This document shows, piece by piece, positions 33,276 to 42,616 of a DNA stretch of 51,017 nucleotides. The stretch spans positions 1 through 51,017 of the forward strand of contig NZ_CP032820.1 of the NCBI RefSeq assembly GCF_003991565.1. Direction: 5' to 3'. This DNA is from Butyricimonas faecalis (GTDB lineage Bacteria > Bacteroidota > Bacteroidia > Bacteroidales > Marinifilaceae). Every line of letters starts with the position of its first letter. Within the stretch, counting starts at the first letter, position 1. The notes under the pieces were generated by a model. It saw only the letters and a list, made by a program, of their open reading frames with translations. It ran no database searches and was not told where the DNA came from. Both the position numbers and the translations under genes were made by a program.

Positions 33276-33356
33276 AAAATGCGTTAGGGATTACAGCGGA
33301 AAGCCCACAGCGTAGCGAGGACTTGCAGCGAAAAGCCCGACCTGAAAGGTAACGCC

Positions 33357-33950
33357 CTATTTATTTCTTCTATTCATCAATCTTACTTTTTCATAACGTA
33401 AATACCTATACAAAGTAGCCTTACTTCCAATGTGTAAAATTCTACATATTTCATCTATAGAATAATCCCGATTTTCATATAAACGCTTTGCTGCTATAGC
33501 TTTTCTCTTTGCATCTTCCGATAACCCTATAGGTCGTCCCGTAAGTTTCCCTCGTTCTTTTGCAGCTTGTAATCCAGCCCTAGTTCGTTCTACTATTATT
33601 TCACGTTCATATTCAGCCAATGAAGCAAAAATTCCAAATTGACATCTTCCTAAAGCACTATTAGTATCAATACCATCAACTATGCTTTTGAATGCAATTT
33701 TTCTTTTCTGCAAACAATCAACTATATAAACTAAATCTTTCAAAGAACGTCCTAATCTATCTAGCTTCCAGATAACAAAAGTATCACCTTCTCGCAAATA
33801 TGCAAGGGCTTTATCTAATTCGGGTCTATCCTTTACTCCTGATACTTTTTCCTCAAATATAAGTTTGCATCCGGCTTCTTTTAAAGCATCTAGCTGCAAA
33901 TCTAAATTCTGTTCCCTCGTTGAAACACGAGCGTAGCCTATTATCTCCAT
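33357..33950 (-). CDS. Serine recombinase (resolvase/invertase family)
   Basis: The start at 33950 (MEIIGYARVST) is chosen; an ATG five codons earlier is possible. The 197-residue enzyme has the catalytic Ser10 in YARVSTREQ, KLDRLGRSLKDL and the C-terminal HTH (DYSIDEICRILHIGSKATLYRYL). Short resolvases of this size resolve multimers or invert DNA. It could act at the hairpin/direct-repeat sites beside it (inference). Confidence 0.92.
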   Translation of the reverse strand: MEIIGYARVSTREQNLDLQLDALKEAGCKLIFEEKVSGVKDRPELDKALAYLREGDTFVIWKLDRLGRSLKDLVYIVDCLQKRKIAFKSIVDGIDTNSALGRCQFGIFASLAEYEREIIVERTRAGLQAAKERGKLTGRPIGLSEDAKRKAIAAKRLYENRDYSIDEICRILHIGSKATLYRYLRYEKVRLMNRRNK

Positions 33951-34050
33951 TTTATTTAAATCCAAGTTTCATAAATTCAACTATTCGCGAAACTATTTTA
34001 AACTAGGGCTTTCCCCCCTGTTATTACCTCTAGTACTATTATAAATCAAA

Positions 34051-34079
34051 AGTACAGAAAAAGGGTCGATTAATGAAAC
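34051..34079 (+). repeat. 29-bp box upstream of the tra operon
   Basis: Reads AGTACAGAAAAAGGGTCG, five bases, TGAAAC; the inverted counterpart lies at 21975-22003 next to the coupling-protein operon. It lies 17 bases before the first tra ATG, so it would be in the leader or overlap an operator. No clear Bacteroides promoter was found in 33966-34095. Confidence 0.5.
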
Positions 34080-34095
34080 TTTTAAATTTAAGAAT

Positions 34096-34437
34096 ATGAG
34101 TTATTCACAATTTATCATGGCTGTATTTGCCATTTATGTAGTTTACTACGCTGCAAACATCCTGTATGATGCTTTCCTAAAGCAAAGCAAAACCAATACA
34201 GGTGAAGAAGAAGAAATTATTTCAATAGGAGAGGAAGAAGAAATACCTCACAAAGTTGTAGATGAAGATTTTGAAACAGGCTCATACGAAAAAGAAGATG
34301 AAAAAAAAGAATCTGAACAGAATTATGTATCTGTAAATGAATCTATTGAAATGGAAGTTGAAACACAAGGTATTCCAATGGAACAACTTCTTGCTAAAGG
34401 GAAAAGCATGTTTTCACACGTAAATTTTAACAAATAA
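34096..34437 (+). CDS. Small membrane protein at the head of the tra operon
   Basis: The 113 residues have one N-terminal helix (about 5-28) and a highly acidic tail (EEEEIISIGEEEEIP). It ends 19 bases before traE, at the place of traC/traD in other Bacteroides elements, but I cannot match it to either. Confidence 0.65.
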   Translation: MSYSQFIMAVFAIYVVYYAANILYDAFLKQSKTNTGEEEEIISIGEEEEIPHKVVDEDFETGSYEKEDEKKESEQNYVSVNESIEMEVETQGIPMEQLLAKGKSMFSHVNFNK

Positions 34438-34456
34438 ACAACTAATTTTTATTCAA

Positions 34457-34771
34457 ATGAAAAAGTTTTTTTCAAAAATTGCTCAAAGAGCATTCGCTTT
34501 AGCCATTAGCATAATGGTAGTAACTAACACTTTTGCACAAGGTGCTGCGGGAATTGATGCAGCTAGTTCTGAACTTGCAACCTACATGGACCCCCTAGGA
34601 AACATGATGATGATACTAGGAGGTCTAGTAGGATTAGTTGGAGCAGTGCGAGTTTATTTAAAATGGAACTCTGGTGACCAAGATGTACAAAAGGCTGTTA
34701 TGGGCTGGATGGGGTCATGTATCTTTCTGGTTGTATCAGGTGTTGTCGTAAAAGCATTCTTCGGAATCTAA
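34457..34771 (+). CDS. traE: TraE, pilin-like transfer protein (VirB2-like, DUF4134)
   Basis: The 104-residue protein has a signal peptide cut near NTFAQG and two hydrophobic helices (about 50-68 and 82-102) joined by a charged loop (KWNSGDQDVQKAV). These are the family hallmarks. It ends two bases before traF. Confidence 0.88.
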   Translation: MKKFFSKIAQRAFALAISIMVVTNTFAQGAAGIDAASSELATYMDPLGNMMMILGGLVGLVGAVRVYLKWNSGDQDVQKAVMGWMGSCIFLVVSGVVVKAFFGI

Positions 34772-34772
34772 T

Positions 34773-35072
34773 ATGTCGAAAGAGTATCCAAGTTACAATG
34801 TATATAAGGGGCTACAAAAGCCCCTTATTTTCAAAGGATTTAAAGGCAAGTTCATATATATCGGTGGAGCTTGTATTATTAGTGCTTTACTTTTATGTGC
34901 TATTGTTTCTACTCTGGCTTCTTTTATGTGGGGAGGTATAACTCTTGTAATAGTTATGTTTGGAGGGTTAGGAATAACATCGCAATTACAAAGAAAAGGG
35001 CTTCACAGGAAAGATAAACGAAAAGGCATATATATAGTATCACGCACTTTTATAAGAGATAGAAAAAAATAA
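34773..35072 (+). CDS. traF: TraF (VirB3-like, DUF4133)
   Basis: The 99-residue protein has the conserved start YPSYNVYKGLQKPLIFKGFKGKFIY, two membrane helices and a basic tail. TraF works with the TraG ATPase, encoded six bases later. Confidence 0.88.
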   Translation: MSKEYPSYNVYKGLQKPLIFKGFKGKFIYIGGACIISALLLCAIVSTLASFMWGGITLVIVMFGGLGITSQLQRKGLHRKDKRKGIYIVSRTFIRDRKK

Positions 35073-35077
35073 AGCTT

Positions 35078-37918
35078 ATGAAAAAGAAAAGTGAATTTGA
35101 AGCTCCTTATATTGGTATTGAAACAATAGACAATACTCCTATATTCTATAACCGAAGGGGCGACTATTCTGTTATCATTAAATGTGAAAATCCTATAATA
35201 CAGTATTCAGCAGATATGGATGCTTACTATGATTTTCACCACTTATTTACTAATATCCTCAAAGTATTAGGAACTGGATATACAATACAAAAACAGGATA
35301 TTCTATGTAAAAAATCATTTTTACCACCCCAGAATAGGAAGAACGACTATTTATCAAATCGTTATTTTGAACATTTTAAAGGACGAATATATACTGATAT
35401 TTCTACTTATCTTGTTATTACAGGAGAAGTAGAAAGGTCTAAATTCTTTTCTTTTGACCCTCGAAGGTTTGATACTTTTATTAGAAACATCACAAAAGTA
35501 TTAGGACTATTCGCTAACAGAGGAATAAGAGCTAAACTATTAAATGAAAATGAAATAGAAATATATATAAAAAGATTTCTATCTATCAATTTCAATCAGC
35601 AAACAGTAAGCCTAAAAAATATCAAAGCAAGAGAAGAAAATCTTATAATTGGAGAAAAAAACGTACAGTGCATTTCTCTTGTAGATATTGACGAAGTTAA
35701 TTTTCCTTCTGTTATAAAACCATATAAAGAGGTCAATATTGGGCTAAGGTTTCCTGTTGACTTACTCTCTTTTTTGCATGATACACCAAGTATAGACACA
35801 ATTATCTATAATCAAGTAATAAATATTCCAGACCAACGAAACGAAGCAAACAAATTAGAAGGCAAAAAGAAAAAACATAAAGGAATGCCTGACCCTGCAA
35901 ATGATTTATGTGTAGAAGACATAGAACGAGTGCAGTCGGATATTGCCAGAGAAGGGCAAATGCTTGTATATGCACATTATAATATCATTCTTGCTGGTCT
36001 TGATGATATTAGTAAGGCTATCAACTATGTTGAAACATCTCTTTTTGATTGTGGCATTATTATTAATAAACAATGCTTCAACCAATTAGAATTATTCGAA
36101 TGTGCACTGCCAGGAAACGCAATCAACCTAAACAGTTATGACAAATTTCTAACAACTTCCGATGCTGCAATTTGTCTTTTATTTAAGGAAAAATTACAAG
36201 TAACAGAAAACAGCCCTTTTCTTACCTATTTTACTGACAGACAAGGATTGCCTGTTGGAATAGATATGTCCGGAAAAGAAGGTGAGAAAAAATATACAAA
36301 TAACTCCAACTTCTTTGTTTTAGGTCCAAGTGGTTCTGGTAAGTCTTTCTATGTCAACTCCAAAGTAAGACAATGGGTTTTAGATAACACTGATATTGTA
36401 TTGGTAGATACAGGGCATAGTTATTCAGGAATGTGCGAATACTATCATGGCAAATACATTACTTATTCTGAAAGCAAGCCTATATCTATGAATCCTTTCC
36501 GAATTACTGAAGAAGAGTATAATGTAGAAAAGAAAAACTTTCTTAAATCATTAATTTTCCTGATATGGAAAGGTGCAAATGGTGAGGTCAAAAAGCAAGA
36601 AGAAGAAATTATGGATATTACCATAGAAAAATACTATTCTTTCTACTTTCATCCCTTTAATGGTTATTCAGATGCGGAAAAAGAAGCCATACGTGAAAAT
36701 TTACTACTCGAATTTCAAGTCAATGAAGAAGAATTTGAAAACGAAAGGGAAAAAGAAGAACGCAAGATACTTTCCGAAAAAATAGAGAAATTACAGCAAC
36801 TAGTAGAAAAAGGAGAAGGCGGAGAAAAAACCAACGCAGAAAAAGCGATACAAAACATTCTTATCGAAAAAGGCTTTACACGCCAAGAGCTTGATAATCC
36901 TGAAACTAGATTACTTTCTATAATAGAAAGACGAATCCAGAAGAAGGAAGATATATTGAAAGAAATAAAAGTTGAAAGCTTATCTTTTAACTCTTTCTAC
37001 GAATTTTCCCTACGCATTATACCTATTATTTGCAAAGAGAACAAAATTGATTTTGATATTACTAACTATAAGTTTCTATTAAAAAAATTCTATAAAGGAG
37101 GACAGTTAGAAAAAACTCTTAATGAGGATTTTGACACTTCCCTTTTTGAAGAACCCTTTATAGTTTTTGAAATTGATGCAATTAAAGATGACCCTGAATT
37201 ATTTCCAATAGTAACCTTAATTATTATGGACGTTTTTATTCAAAAAATGAGATTAAAAAAGAACAGAAAGGCATTAATAATTGAAGAAGCATGGAAAGCC
37301 ATAGCTAGCCCTATGATGGCTGGCTATATACTCTATTTGTATAAAACAGTTCGTAAATTTTGGGGTATGGCAATGGTTGTTACTCAAGAACTGGAGGACA
37401 TAATTAGTAATCCTGTAGTCAAAAACTCTATAATCAGCAACTCCGATATTATATGCCTATTAGACCAAAGTAAATTTATAGACAAATATCAAGAAATAGC
37501 AAATCTTTTATCCTTAACGGAAGTAAATCAAAAGCAAATATTTACCATAAATCAACTTCCCAATAAAGAAAACCGTAATCGGTTTAATGAAGTATTTATA
37601 AAAAGAGGAAATTATGGAAATGTATTTGGAGTAGAGGTTTCTCTACACGAATATTTCACATTTACTACAGAACGAATTGAAAAAGATGCTGTTGGATATT
37701 ATCATATCATTTATGGTAGTTTCCAAACAGGATTGGATAATTTTATAATAGACCTAAAATCTTCCAAATTAAAAAATATGGATTGGGTTTTACAAGTCAA
37801 TAAGGTACTAGGGTATCACTCCGATGATGGAAGCCTAAAAGATATACTTAACATCATAGGGGAACAACCATTATATAAGTATATCCTAGATAAATACAAA
37901 TGGATTACAAACAGTTAA
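35078..37918 (+). CDS. traG: TraG, VirB4-like conjugation ATPase
   Basis: The 946-residue ATPase powers the secretion channel. Walker A is GPSGSGKS at 416-423; the Walker B region is KALIIEEAWKAIASPMMAGY (about 728-747). An N-terminal domain of about 350 residues and the CHC-like 'CECALPGNA' type segment fit the family. An insertion rich in Glu/Lys (about 535-610) is longer than I expect for relatives. It is the largest gene of the operon. Confidence 0.93.
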   Translation: MKKKSEFEAPYIGIETIDNTPIFYNRRGDYSVIIKCENPIIQYSADMDAYYDFHHLFTNILKVLGTGYTIQKQDILCKKSFLPPQNRKNDYLSNRYFEHFKGRIYTDISTYLVITGEVERSKFFSFDPRRFDTFIRNITKVLGLFANRGIRAKLLNENEIEIYIKRFLSINFNQQTVSLKNIKAREENLIIGEKNVQCISLVDIDEVNFPSVIKPYKEVNIGLRFPVDLLSFLHDTPSIDTIIYNQVINIPDQRNEANKLEGKKKKHKGMPDPANDLCVEDIERVQSDIAREGQMLVYAHYNIILAGLDDISKAINYVETSLFDCGIIINKQCFNQLELFECALPGNAINLNSYDKFLTTSDAAICLLFKEKLQVTENSPFLTYFTDRQGLPVGIDMSGKEGEKKYTNNSNFFVLGPSGSGKSFYVNSKVRQWVLDNTDIVLVDTGHSYSGMCEYYHGKYITYSESKPISMNPFRITEEEYNVEKKNFLKSLIFLIWKGANGEVKKQEEEIMDITIEKYYSFYFHPFNGYSDAEKEAIRENLLLEFQVNEEEFENEREKEERKILSEKIEKLQQLVEKGEGGEKTNAEKAIQNILIEKGFTRQELDNPETRLLSIIERRIQKKEDILKEIKVESLSFNSFYEFSLRIIPIICKENKIDFDITNYKFLLKKFYKGGQLEKTLNEDFDTSLFEEPFIVFEIDAIKDDPELFPIVTLIIMDVFIQKMRLKKNRKALIIEEAWKAIASPMMAGYILYLYKTVRKFWGMAMVVTQELEDIISNPVVKNSIISNSDIICLLDQSKFIDKYQEIANLLSLTEVNQKQIFTINQLPNKENRNRFNEVFIKRGNYGNVFGVEVSLHEYFTFTTERIEKDAVGYYHIIYGSFQTGLDNFIIDLKSSKLKNMDWVLQVNKVLGYHSDDGSLKDILNIIGEQPLYKYILDKYKWITNS

Positions 37919-37928
37919 AGATAATATC

Positions 37929-38603
37929 ATGAAGAAAATCCTATTTATTTTAGTGGTAGCATCTACTTTAACCCAAGTTGCATATTCGCAAAAGGCAGTC
38001 TTGGATATAACCTGTATGGAAACACTTATAGCTAATCATAAGGTGCAACATACTTCTTTCTCTAAAGTGAAAGAGAATGAAGCTCAAATAAGCCTTATAC
38101 AAAAACAAATCAGTGAAAAAATGGTTCAGATTGAATTTTTCCAAAGCAAATTTTATAATAGCCTAAAATCTGTAGAAGCCATCATAAAAACAGGAAAAGA
38201 TATTATCTACTGTACAGATATTGCAGCAGATATTGGTAAATATCAAAAACAAATGGTTGAACTTGCTGTAGGTGACCCGGCTTTATTATTGGTGTCAGCA
38301 AAAACAGAGCTAGAATTAGTTAATCGCACTGCGGATTTGACACAATACATTTATCAGGTCGCTATTGTCGGGACAGATGTAAACCTTATGGATAATAAGC
38401 AAAGAATAGACTTGCTTAAGTATGTTATTAATGAACTAAGAAACATGAGAGGTATAGCATACGCTGTATGCCGACAGATGAAAACAGCAAAAAGAAATGG
38501 AGTATTACAAACATTAGCTCCGGGGGTATTTAAATACAAAGATAATCGTTCAAAATTAGTTGATGATTTATTACAGAATTATAAAGTAAAACCTAAAAGA
38601 TAA
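37929..38603 (+). CDS. traI: TraI-like (VirB5-position) secreted protein
   Basis: The 224-residue protein has a signal peptide (ending AYSQ) and a helical coiled body. It lies at the usual traI (DUF4141) place between traG and traJ, though the similarity to classic TraI is low by eye. It has a paralog at 16096-16779, with NLMDNKQRIDL and AYAVCRQMK nearly identical. Confidence 0.7.
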   Translation: MKKILFILVVASTLTQVAYSQKAVLDITCMETLIANHKVQHTSFSKVKENEAQISLIQKQISEKMVQIEFFQSKFYNSLKSVEAIIKTGKDIIYCTDIAADIGKYQKQMVELAVGDPALLLVSAKTELELVNRTADLTQYIYQVAIVGTDVNLMDNKQRIDLLKYVINELRNMRGIAYAVCRQMKTAKRNGVLQTLAPGVFKYKDNRSKLVDDLLQNYKVKPKR

Positions 38604-38604
38604 T

Positions 38605-39261
38605 ATGAAAAGAGTGCTTTTATTTTTTTCCCTAATGTTGATTATTGGAACTTCTAATATCTATTCCCAAATGCCAGTAAAGGATAAAGGGAAATGGAGT
38701 GTACTTAATAATATGGAATTTATGGATAGAGTACGACTACAACCAGAATGGTATCATTACTGGATATGGTATAAAAAGGTTTTGGGTATTAAAATTCCTT
38801 TGCCGGGCTTAGGGTTACACGACAAATACGGGAAGGAAGATAGACGTAATTTCCAGTTACAAGAAATTCCCATGATGGCAGCCGTAGAGTACAATAAATC
38901 AGAAACAGAAAAAGAAGGGTATAATGTTGATACCATATATAGACAGGAGCTCTTCAAATTTGGAGATAAAGAAATTGATTATCAATATACTTTAACTAAA
39001 AATCGCAGAAATGATATTCTTAATGATATAAATAAAAAACTTGTCGAATATTCTTCTAATGGCGGTAATAAAGAACACGTTGAAGTTATAACTGATGAAG
39101 TTACTAGAATAAAAAAGAACATTGATATAATCCATGATTCACATATGAGTAACTCTAAAAAGAGAGAAGCTTATTTAGATTTTGATAAAGAATTAATAGA
39201 GGTTCTTTCGCTAATAACAAAATTGAATAATATAAATAAAACAATAATGAACCATGAATGA
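38605..39261 (+). CDS. Unknown secreted tra-operon protein
   Basis: The 218-residue protein has a signal peptide (MKRVLLFFSLMLIIGTSNIYSQ) and a Trp/Tyr-rich segment (RLQPEWYHYWIWYKKV), then a helical C-terminus. The first 35 coding bases are identical to those of 16096. It overlaps traJ by eight bases. It is possibly a periplasmic partner of TraJ. Confidence 0.65.
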   Translation: MKRVLLFFSLMLIIGTSNIYSQMPVKDKGKWSVLNNMEFMDRVRLQPEWYHYWIWYKKVLGIKIPLPGLGLHDKYGKEDRRNFQLQEIPMMAAVEYNKSETEKEGYNVDTIYRQELFKFGDKEIDYQYTLTKNRRNDILNDINKKLVEYSSNGGNKEHVEVITDEVTRIKKNIDIIHDSHMSNSKKREAYLDFDKELIEVLSLITKLNNINKTIMNHE

Positions 39262-40276
39262 GTTAATAGACAAATTTTTATTAGAATTATTCGAAGGAAT
39301 AAATGATAAGCTGACTGTTTTAATGGGAGAATTTATAACAGATTCACAAGCATTAGCCGCAGCTTTTATGTTAATGTATTTTGGTCTTGAATCATTTAAG
39401 ATGATGAGTGGAGATAAAAAACTTGAAATTATTCCGCTACTCAGACCTTTTGCCTTCGGCTTAATTTTAATGTTGTGGAATCCTTTTATAGAAACTATTA
39501 GTTATCCGGGAGAAGTTCTTACAGCAACTAGTAAATCTATGTTTGAAAATCAAATTGATGAAGTTGAAATGCTTTCACGAAATAGATATGCTCTTATAGA
39601 CAGCGTTTCTATGGAATTATTAGCAACATCAGTCGAAGTAGAAAGAGCAGAAAACGAAACGAATAAAGATAAATGGTCTATAATGGGAATAGATTTTTCA
39701 GCCGTTGGAGATAAGATAGCTGGACTATATGTTTATGTAGTAGCAAAATTCAAAATGCTATTATTTAATTTCGCAGAATTCTTAATAGTCACATTTTGGC
39801 AAGTCTGTATTTATTTTGTGTTTTTCTTACAGATTCTATTTCGAGCTATTCTAATAATACTTGGACCACTTTCTTTTGCTTTTTCAATTTTACCAGCTTT
39901 TAGAGATGCTTATATACAATGGATAGCACGTTTTATTAGCGTTAGTTTATACTCCTGTATTGGATATATTGTTTTATCAGTTTCATTAGTTGCTATGCAA
40001 TATGGATTAGAACGAGAAATTGAAATTTTAGAATATACACTTAGAAATGAAGCTGCATTTGTTATGTATGTCGGAATGACCTCTGGAGGTGTCAACAGCT
40101 TCCTTCTTACAGCATTACTTGGAGCATTTGCTATGCTTACAATACCTTTTGTTTCTACATGGATTGTAAGTACAACTGGAGTAGGACAAGCTATAGGGGG
40201 GATGGTTGGAGGAGCAGCCATTGCAACCAAAACTGTAGCAGCTCCAGCCACAGGTGGAGCCAGCGCAGCTATGTAA
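39254..40276 (+). CDS. traJ: TraJ (VirB6-like membrane protein)
   Basis: The 340-residue protein has about six to seven membrane helices, the conserved central FRAILIILGPLSFAFSILPAFRDAYIQWIARF (about 195-226, key Pro and Arg residues) and a glycine/alanine-rich C-terminus (GGMVGGAAIATKT). TraJ forms the inner-membrane channel base. Confidence 0.92.
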   Translation: MNELIDKFLLELFEGINDKLTVLMGEFITDSQALAAAFMLMYFGLESFKMMSGDKKLEIIPLLRPFAFGLILMLWNPFIETISYPGEVLTATSKSMFENQIDEVEMLSRNRYALIDSVSMELLATSVEVERAENETNKDKWSIMGIDFSAVGDKIAGLYVYVVAKFKMLLFNFAEFLIVTFWQVCIYFVFFLQILFRAILIILGPLSFAFSILPAFRDAYIQWIARFISVSLYSCIGYIVLSVSLVAMQYGLEREIEILEYTLRNEAAFVMYVGMTSGGVNSFLLTALLGAFAMLTIPFVSTWIVSTTGVGQAIGGMVGGAAIATKTVAAPATGGASAAM

Positions 40277-40306
40277 AAAGATTCATTAAAATTTAAACAC
40301 ACTATT

Positions 40307-40921
40307 ATGATTATTAAAAACTTAGAAAATAAAATCAAACTAGCCGGAATTTTATCCATTGGCTGTTTTGCAACAAGTATAGTTATTTCAGGCATGGCAC
40401 TAGCCTTTTGTTTCTCTTTAGTAAAAGCTGAAAGAAAAAAAATATATGTTTTAGATAATGATGTCCCTGTACTAGTGAAGCAAACTGGTACAGAAGTCAA
40501 CCTAGAAGTAGAATGTAAAAGCCACATAAATCTATTCCACACTTTATTTTTCACACTACCCCCAGACGATGAATTCATAAAATACAACATGGAAAAAGCC
40601 ATGTATCTAATTGATGATAGCGGATTAAAACAATATAATAATCTAAAAGAAAAAGGATATTTCAACACTATATTAGCGAGTTCTGCAACAGTAACAATTA
40701 TGACAGATAGTATCAAGATAGACATGAATAACCTATCTTTTGAATACTATGGCATCCAACGTATAGAGCGAGAAACTTCTATTCTTAAAAGGCAACTTGT
40801 AACTACAGGGAAATTAAGACAAATTCCACGCACTGAAAATAATCCTCATGGACTTATTATCACAGATTGGAAAACGATACTCAACAAAGACCTTGATTAT
40901 AAAGTAAAAAAGAATTTTTAA
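40307..40921 (+). CDS. traK: TraK (VirB8-like)
   Basis: The 204-residue protein has one N-terminal helix (about 14-37) and a periplasmic domain with NLFHTLFFTLPPDDEFIKYN, as in Bacteroides TraK. Its last base is the first base of traL (ATG overlap at 40921). Confidence 0.92.
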   Translation: MIIKNLENKIKLAGILSIGCFATSIVISGMALAFCFSLVKAERKKIYVLDNDVPVLVKQTGTEVNLEVECKSHINLFHTLFFTLPPDDEFIKYNMEKAMYLIDDSGLKQYNNLKEKGYFNTILASSATVTIMTDSIKIDMNNLSFEYYGIQRIERETSILKRQLVTTGKLRQIPRTENNPHGLIITDWKTILNKDLDYKVKKNF

Positions 40922-41190
40922 TGAAACTGTTTAAACATAAAAAGAATGATAGAAAAGAAACTATCAAGACTAAATCCGAGCAAGCTACAGTTGTTCTTCT
41001 TACTAAAATATTTCAAAAGTTCGGAGTTAATAACGCTTGTGAACGCTTATTAGCGTGGGCTGATATACACCGTAAAGCTATGTTTGGAATTACGATTTCA
41101 TTCCTTTCTTTCGTCACAATTCTATCATTAGTAATGCGTCCAGAAAGAAAGCCAATGCAAGTTTTCAACGAAGAAAAAAGCAGTATTTAG
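40921..41190 (+). pseudogene. traL: traL, truncated by the transposon after codon 88-89
   Basis: The remaining 89 residues keep one membrane helix (about 55-75). The stop TAG at 41188-41190 is supplied by the transposon. The missing 50 codons are at 3174-3326, in frame. The truncated protein may still be made and insert in the membrane, but lacks its soluble C-terminus (ELRKNGKLTPEDTVRIKDLY). Confidence 0.8.
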
Positions 41191-41370
41191 AAGCGTAGAA
41201 CAACCAAAAACAATCAGAAATATCCAAGCATAAACATTTAATTATCAACACATTCTAAAAATTAACACATTTCGACTGCTTTTTGATGCTTCCCAAATTT
41301 CCACATATTTTTGAGACGTATTTCTGACGTGGAGAATTTGCGGGGCTTGTTTTTTGTCACACCGTGCAGA

Positions 41371-41487
41371 CAGTTGACAAGAGTTTACAACCGTTTACGA
41401 CAAGCGACAATACCTGCCCCGACATTCAGCGACGGTCACATCGTGTAGAAAGGCGACAACCGTTGACTGCCGTTTACATCCGTTCAC
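41371..41487 (+). repeat. Two 10-bp-phased triplets of GTTKAC boxes (probable arm-type sites)
   Basis: GTTGAC/GTTTAC/GTTTAC start at 41373, 41383 and 41393. GTTGAC/GTTTAC/GTTCAC start at 41462, 41472 and 41482. Each triplet has exact 10-bp steps on one face of the helix, and the two groups are 89 bp apart. They lie within 300 bp of the left end, where arm sites of a tyrosine integrase or an Xis-like protein are expected. No gene lies in 41191-41540. Confidence 0.7.
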
Positions 41488-41540
41488 CACTTCAGAGGAA
41501 TACAGGATTGGAGAAATGAACCAGTAAACGATAAAGCAGT

Positions 41541-42476
41541 ATGAAAGCAACCCGAAAATGCAGTTTTTGCGGCAAGTCCTTTGTAACCCGCAGCGGAATG
41601 CAAAGGTATTGCAGCGAGGCTTGTCAGGCAGAAGCCCGGCGAGCCAGAATGACACAGAAGAATAACCTCTTCAAGGCCGTCCGGCCAATCATGGAGATAC
41701 AGCATCAGGAGTATCTCACCTTTTCCAAGGCAGCCATACTCATGGGCTGTTCCCGACAGTACATCTATAAACTTGTAGCCATGGGCAAGCTGAAAGCCTC
41801 ACGCATCAGCAACCGCATGGCATTCATCCGCAGAGCCGACATCGAGCGGATGCTGGAGGGCAATCCCTACCACCGCATCCTGCCCGGCAGCACTTCCACA
41901 CCGAAAAAATCCGCTTCATCTTCCTTTCCGGGCAAAAAAGAAAAAAGGGAAAAGGGAGGCGATGAGATTTTGGACTTCTATTCCGGTGAAGAGGTGATGT
42001 CCCTTTATAAGGTCAAACAGTCATGGCTCTATACCACCGCCAAACGCAACCGCATTCCCATCTGCCGCATCGCTGGAAAGAACTATTACAGCAAGAAGCA
42101 TGTTGACGAGTTCTTCTGTGCGGCTGTTGATATGGAAAGTATCACCGACTGGCTCCTGACCGGAGAGGCGGAAGAGCTGTTCGGCATGAAGCCTGCCGCA
42201 CTCCGGGCATATGCCTACCGGCACAGGATACCGACCATAAGAGAATACGGCCGCACCTATTACTCCAAGTCCCATCTGGACGAACTCCGCAGAACCGATC
42301 TTGTGAACGACGAGCGTTATTACACCGTGGAACAGGTCCGGCAGATTTACGGGCTTTCCTCAGCCAACATCTGCCATATCGTCAAGGTTAAGCACATCGA
42401 AAAGATAAAGGTCGGCGTGAAGAACCTGCTTCTGCGCTCCGACGTGGAGCGTGTCATGGCTGAAAGGAACAAATAA
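41541..42476 (+). CDS. Zinc-finger plus four-HTH DNA-binding protein
   Basis: The 311-residue protein starts with a short zinc finger (CSFCGKSF...CSEAC, 7-28). Four MerR/excisionase-like HTH units follow at about 58-106, 145-195, 205-250 and 262-308, each with the pattern Y-x-T/S-x-x-E-A...Y...I...K. Four tandem HTH units suit binding of spaced repeats such as those at 41371-41487 just upstream. Tn4555 has a comparable gene (called tnpA) beside its integrase. It may act as accessory recombination factor. Confidence 0.72.
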   Translation: MKATRKCSFCGKSFVTRSGMQRYCSEACQAEARRARMTQKNNLFKAVRPIMEIQHQEYLTFSKAAILMGCSRQYIYKLVAMGKLKASRISNRMAFIRRADIERMLEGNPYHRILPGSTSTPKKSASSSFPGKKEKREKGGDEILDFYSGEEVMSLYKVKQSWLYTTAKRNRIPICRIAGKNYYSKKHVDEFFCAAVDMESITDWLLTGEAEELFGMKPAALRAYAYRHRIPTIREYGRTYYSKSHLDELRRTDLVNDERYYTVEQVRQIYGLSSANICHIVKVKHIEKIKVGVKNLLLRSDVERVMAERNK

Positions 42477-42517
42477 CCGCAAGCAACCGCCATTACCCGA
42501 AAATTATTTCAAAATGA

Positions 42518-42560
42518 TTGTCGTGGAGATATTCACGGCTGTTTCACGTTGTTCCTTTGC
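42518..42560 (+). promoter_or_regulatory. Leader element shared by int and xis genes (copy 1)
   Basis: TCGTGGAGATATTCACGGC followed by a spaced TCCTTTGC recurs at 44945-44986 as TCGTGAAGATATTCACGGC with TCCTTTGC. Both lie upstream of recombination genes. CGTG...CACG forms a small palindrome. Likely shared regulation. Confidence 0.55.
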
Positions 42561-42616
42561 CACCGTAAACACGGAGACACCTCCGGAAGTGTACAACCAG
42601 TTAAAACATCACCAAT

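Noticed and set aside
33276..33356. tRNA or structural RNA gene in the GC-rich tract before the recombinase gene
   Set aside because: No cloverleaf or CCA end can be folded by eye; the repeats look like a mobile-element site. No tRNA or rRNA was seen anywhere in the window.
39910..40725. 271-codon minus-strand frame over traJ/traK
   Set aside because: Antisense to two well-supported transfer genes and spans their gap.
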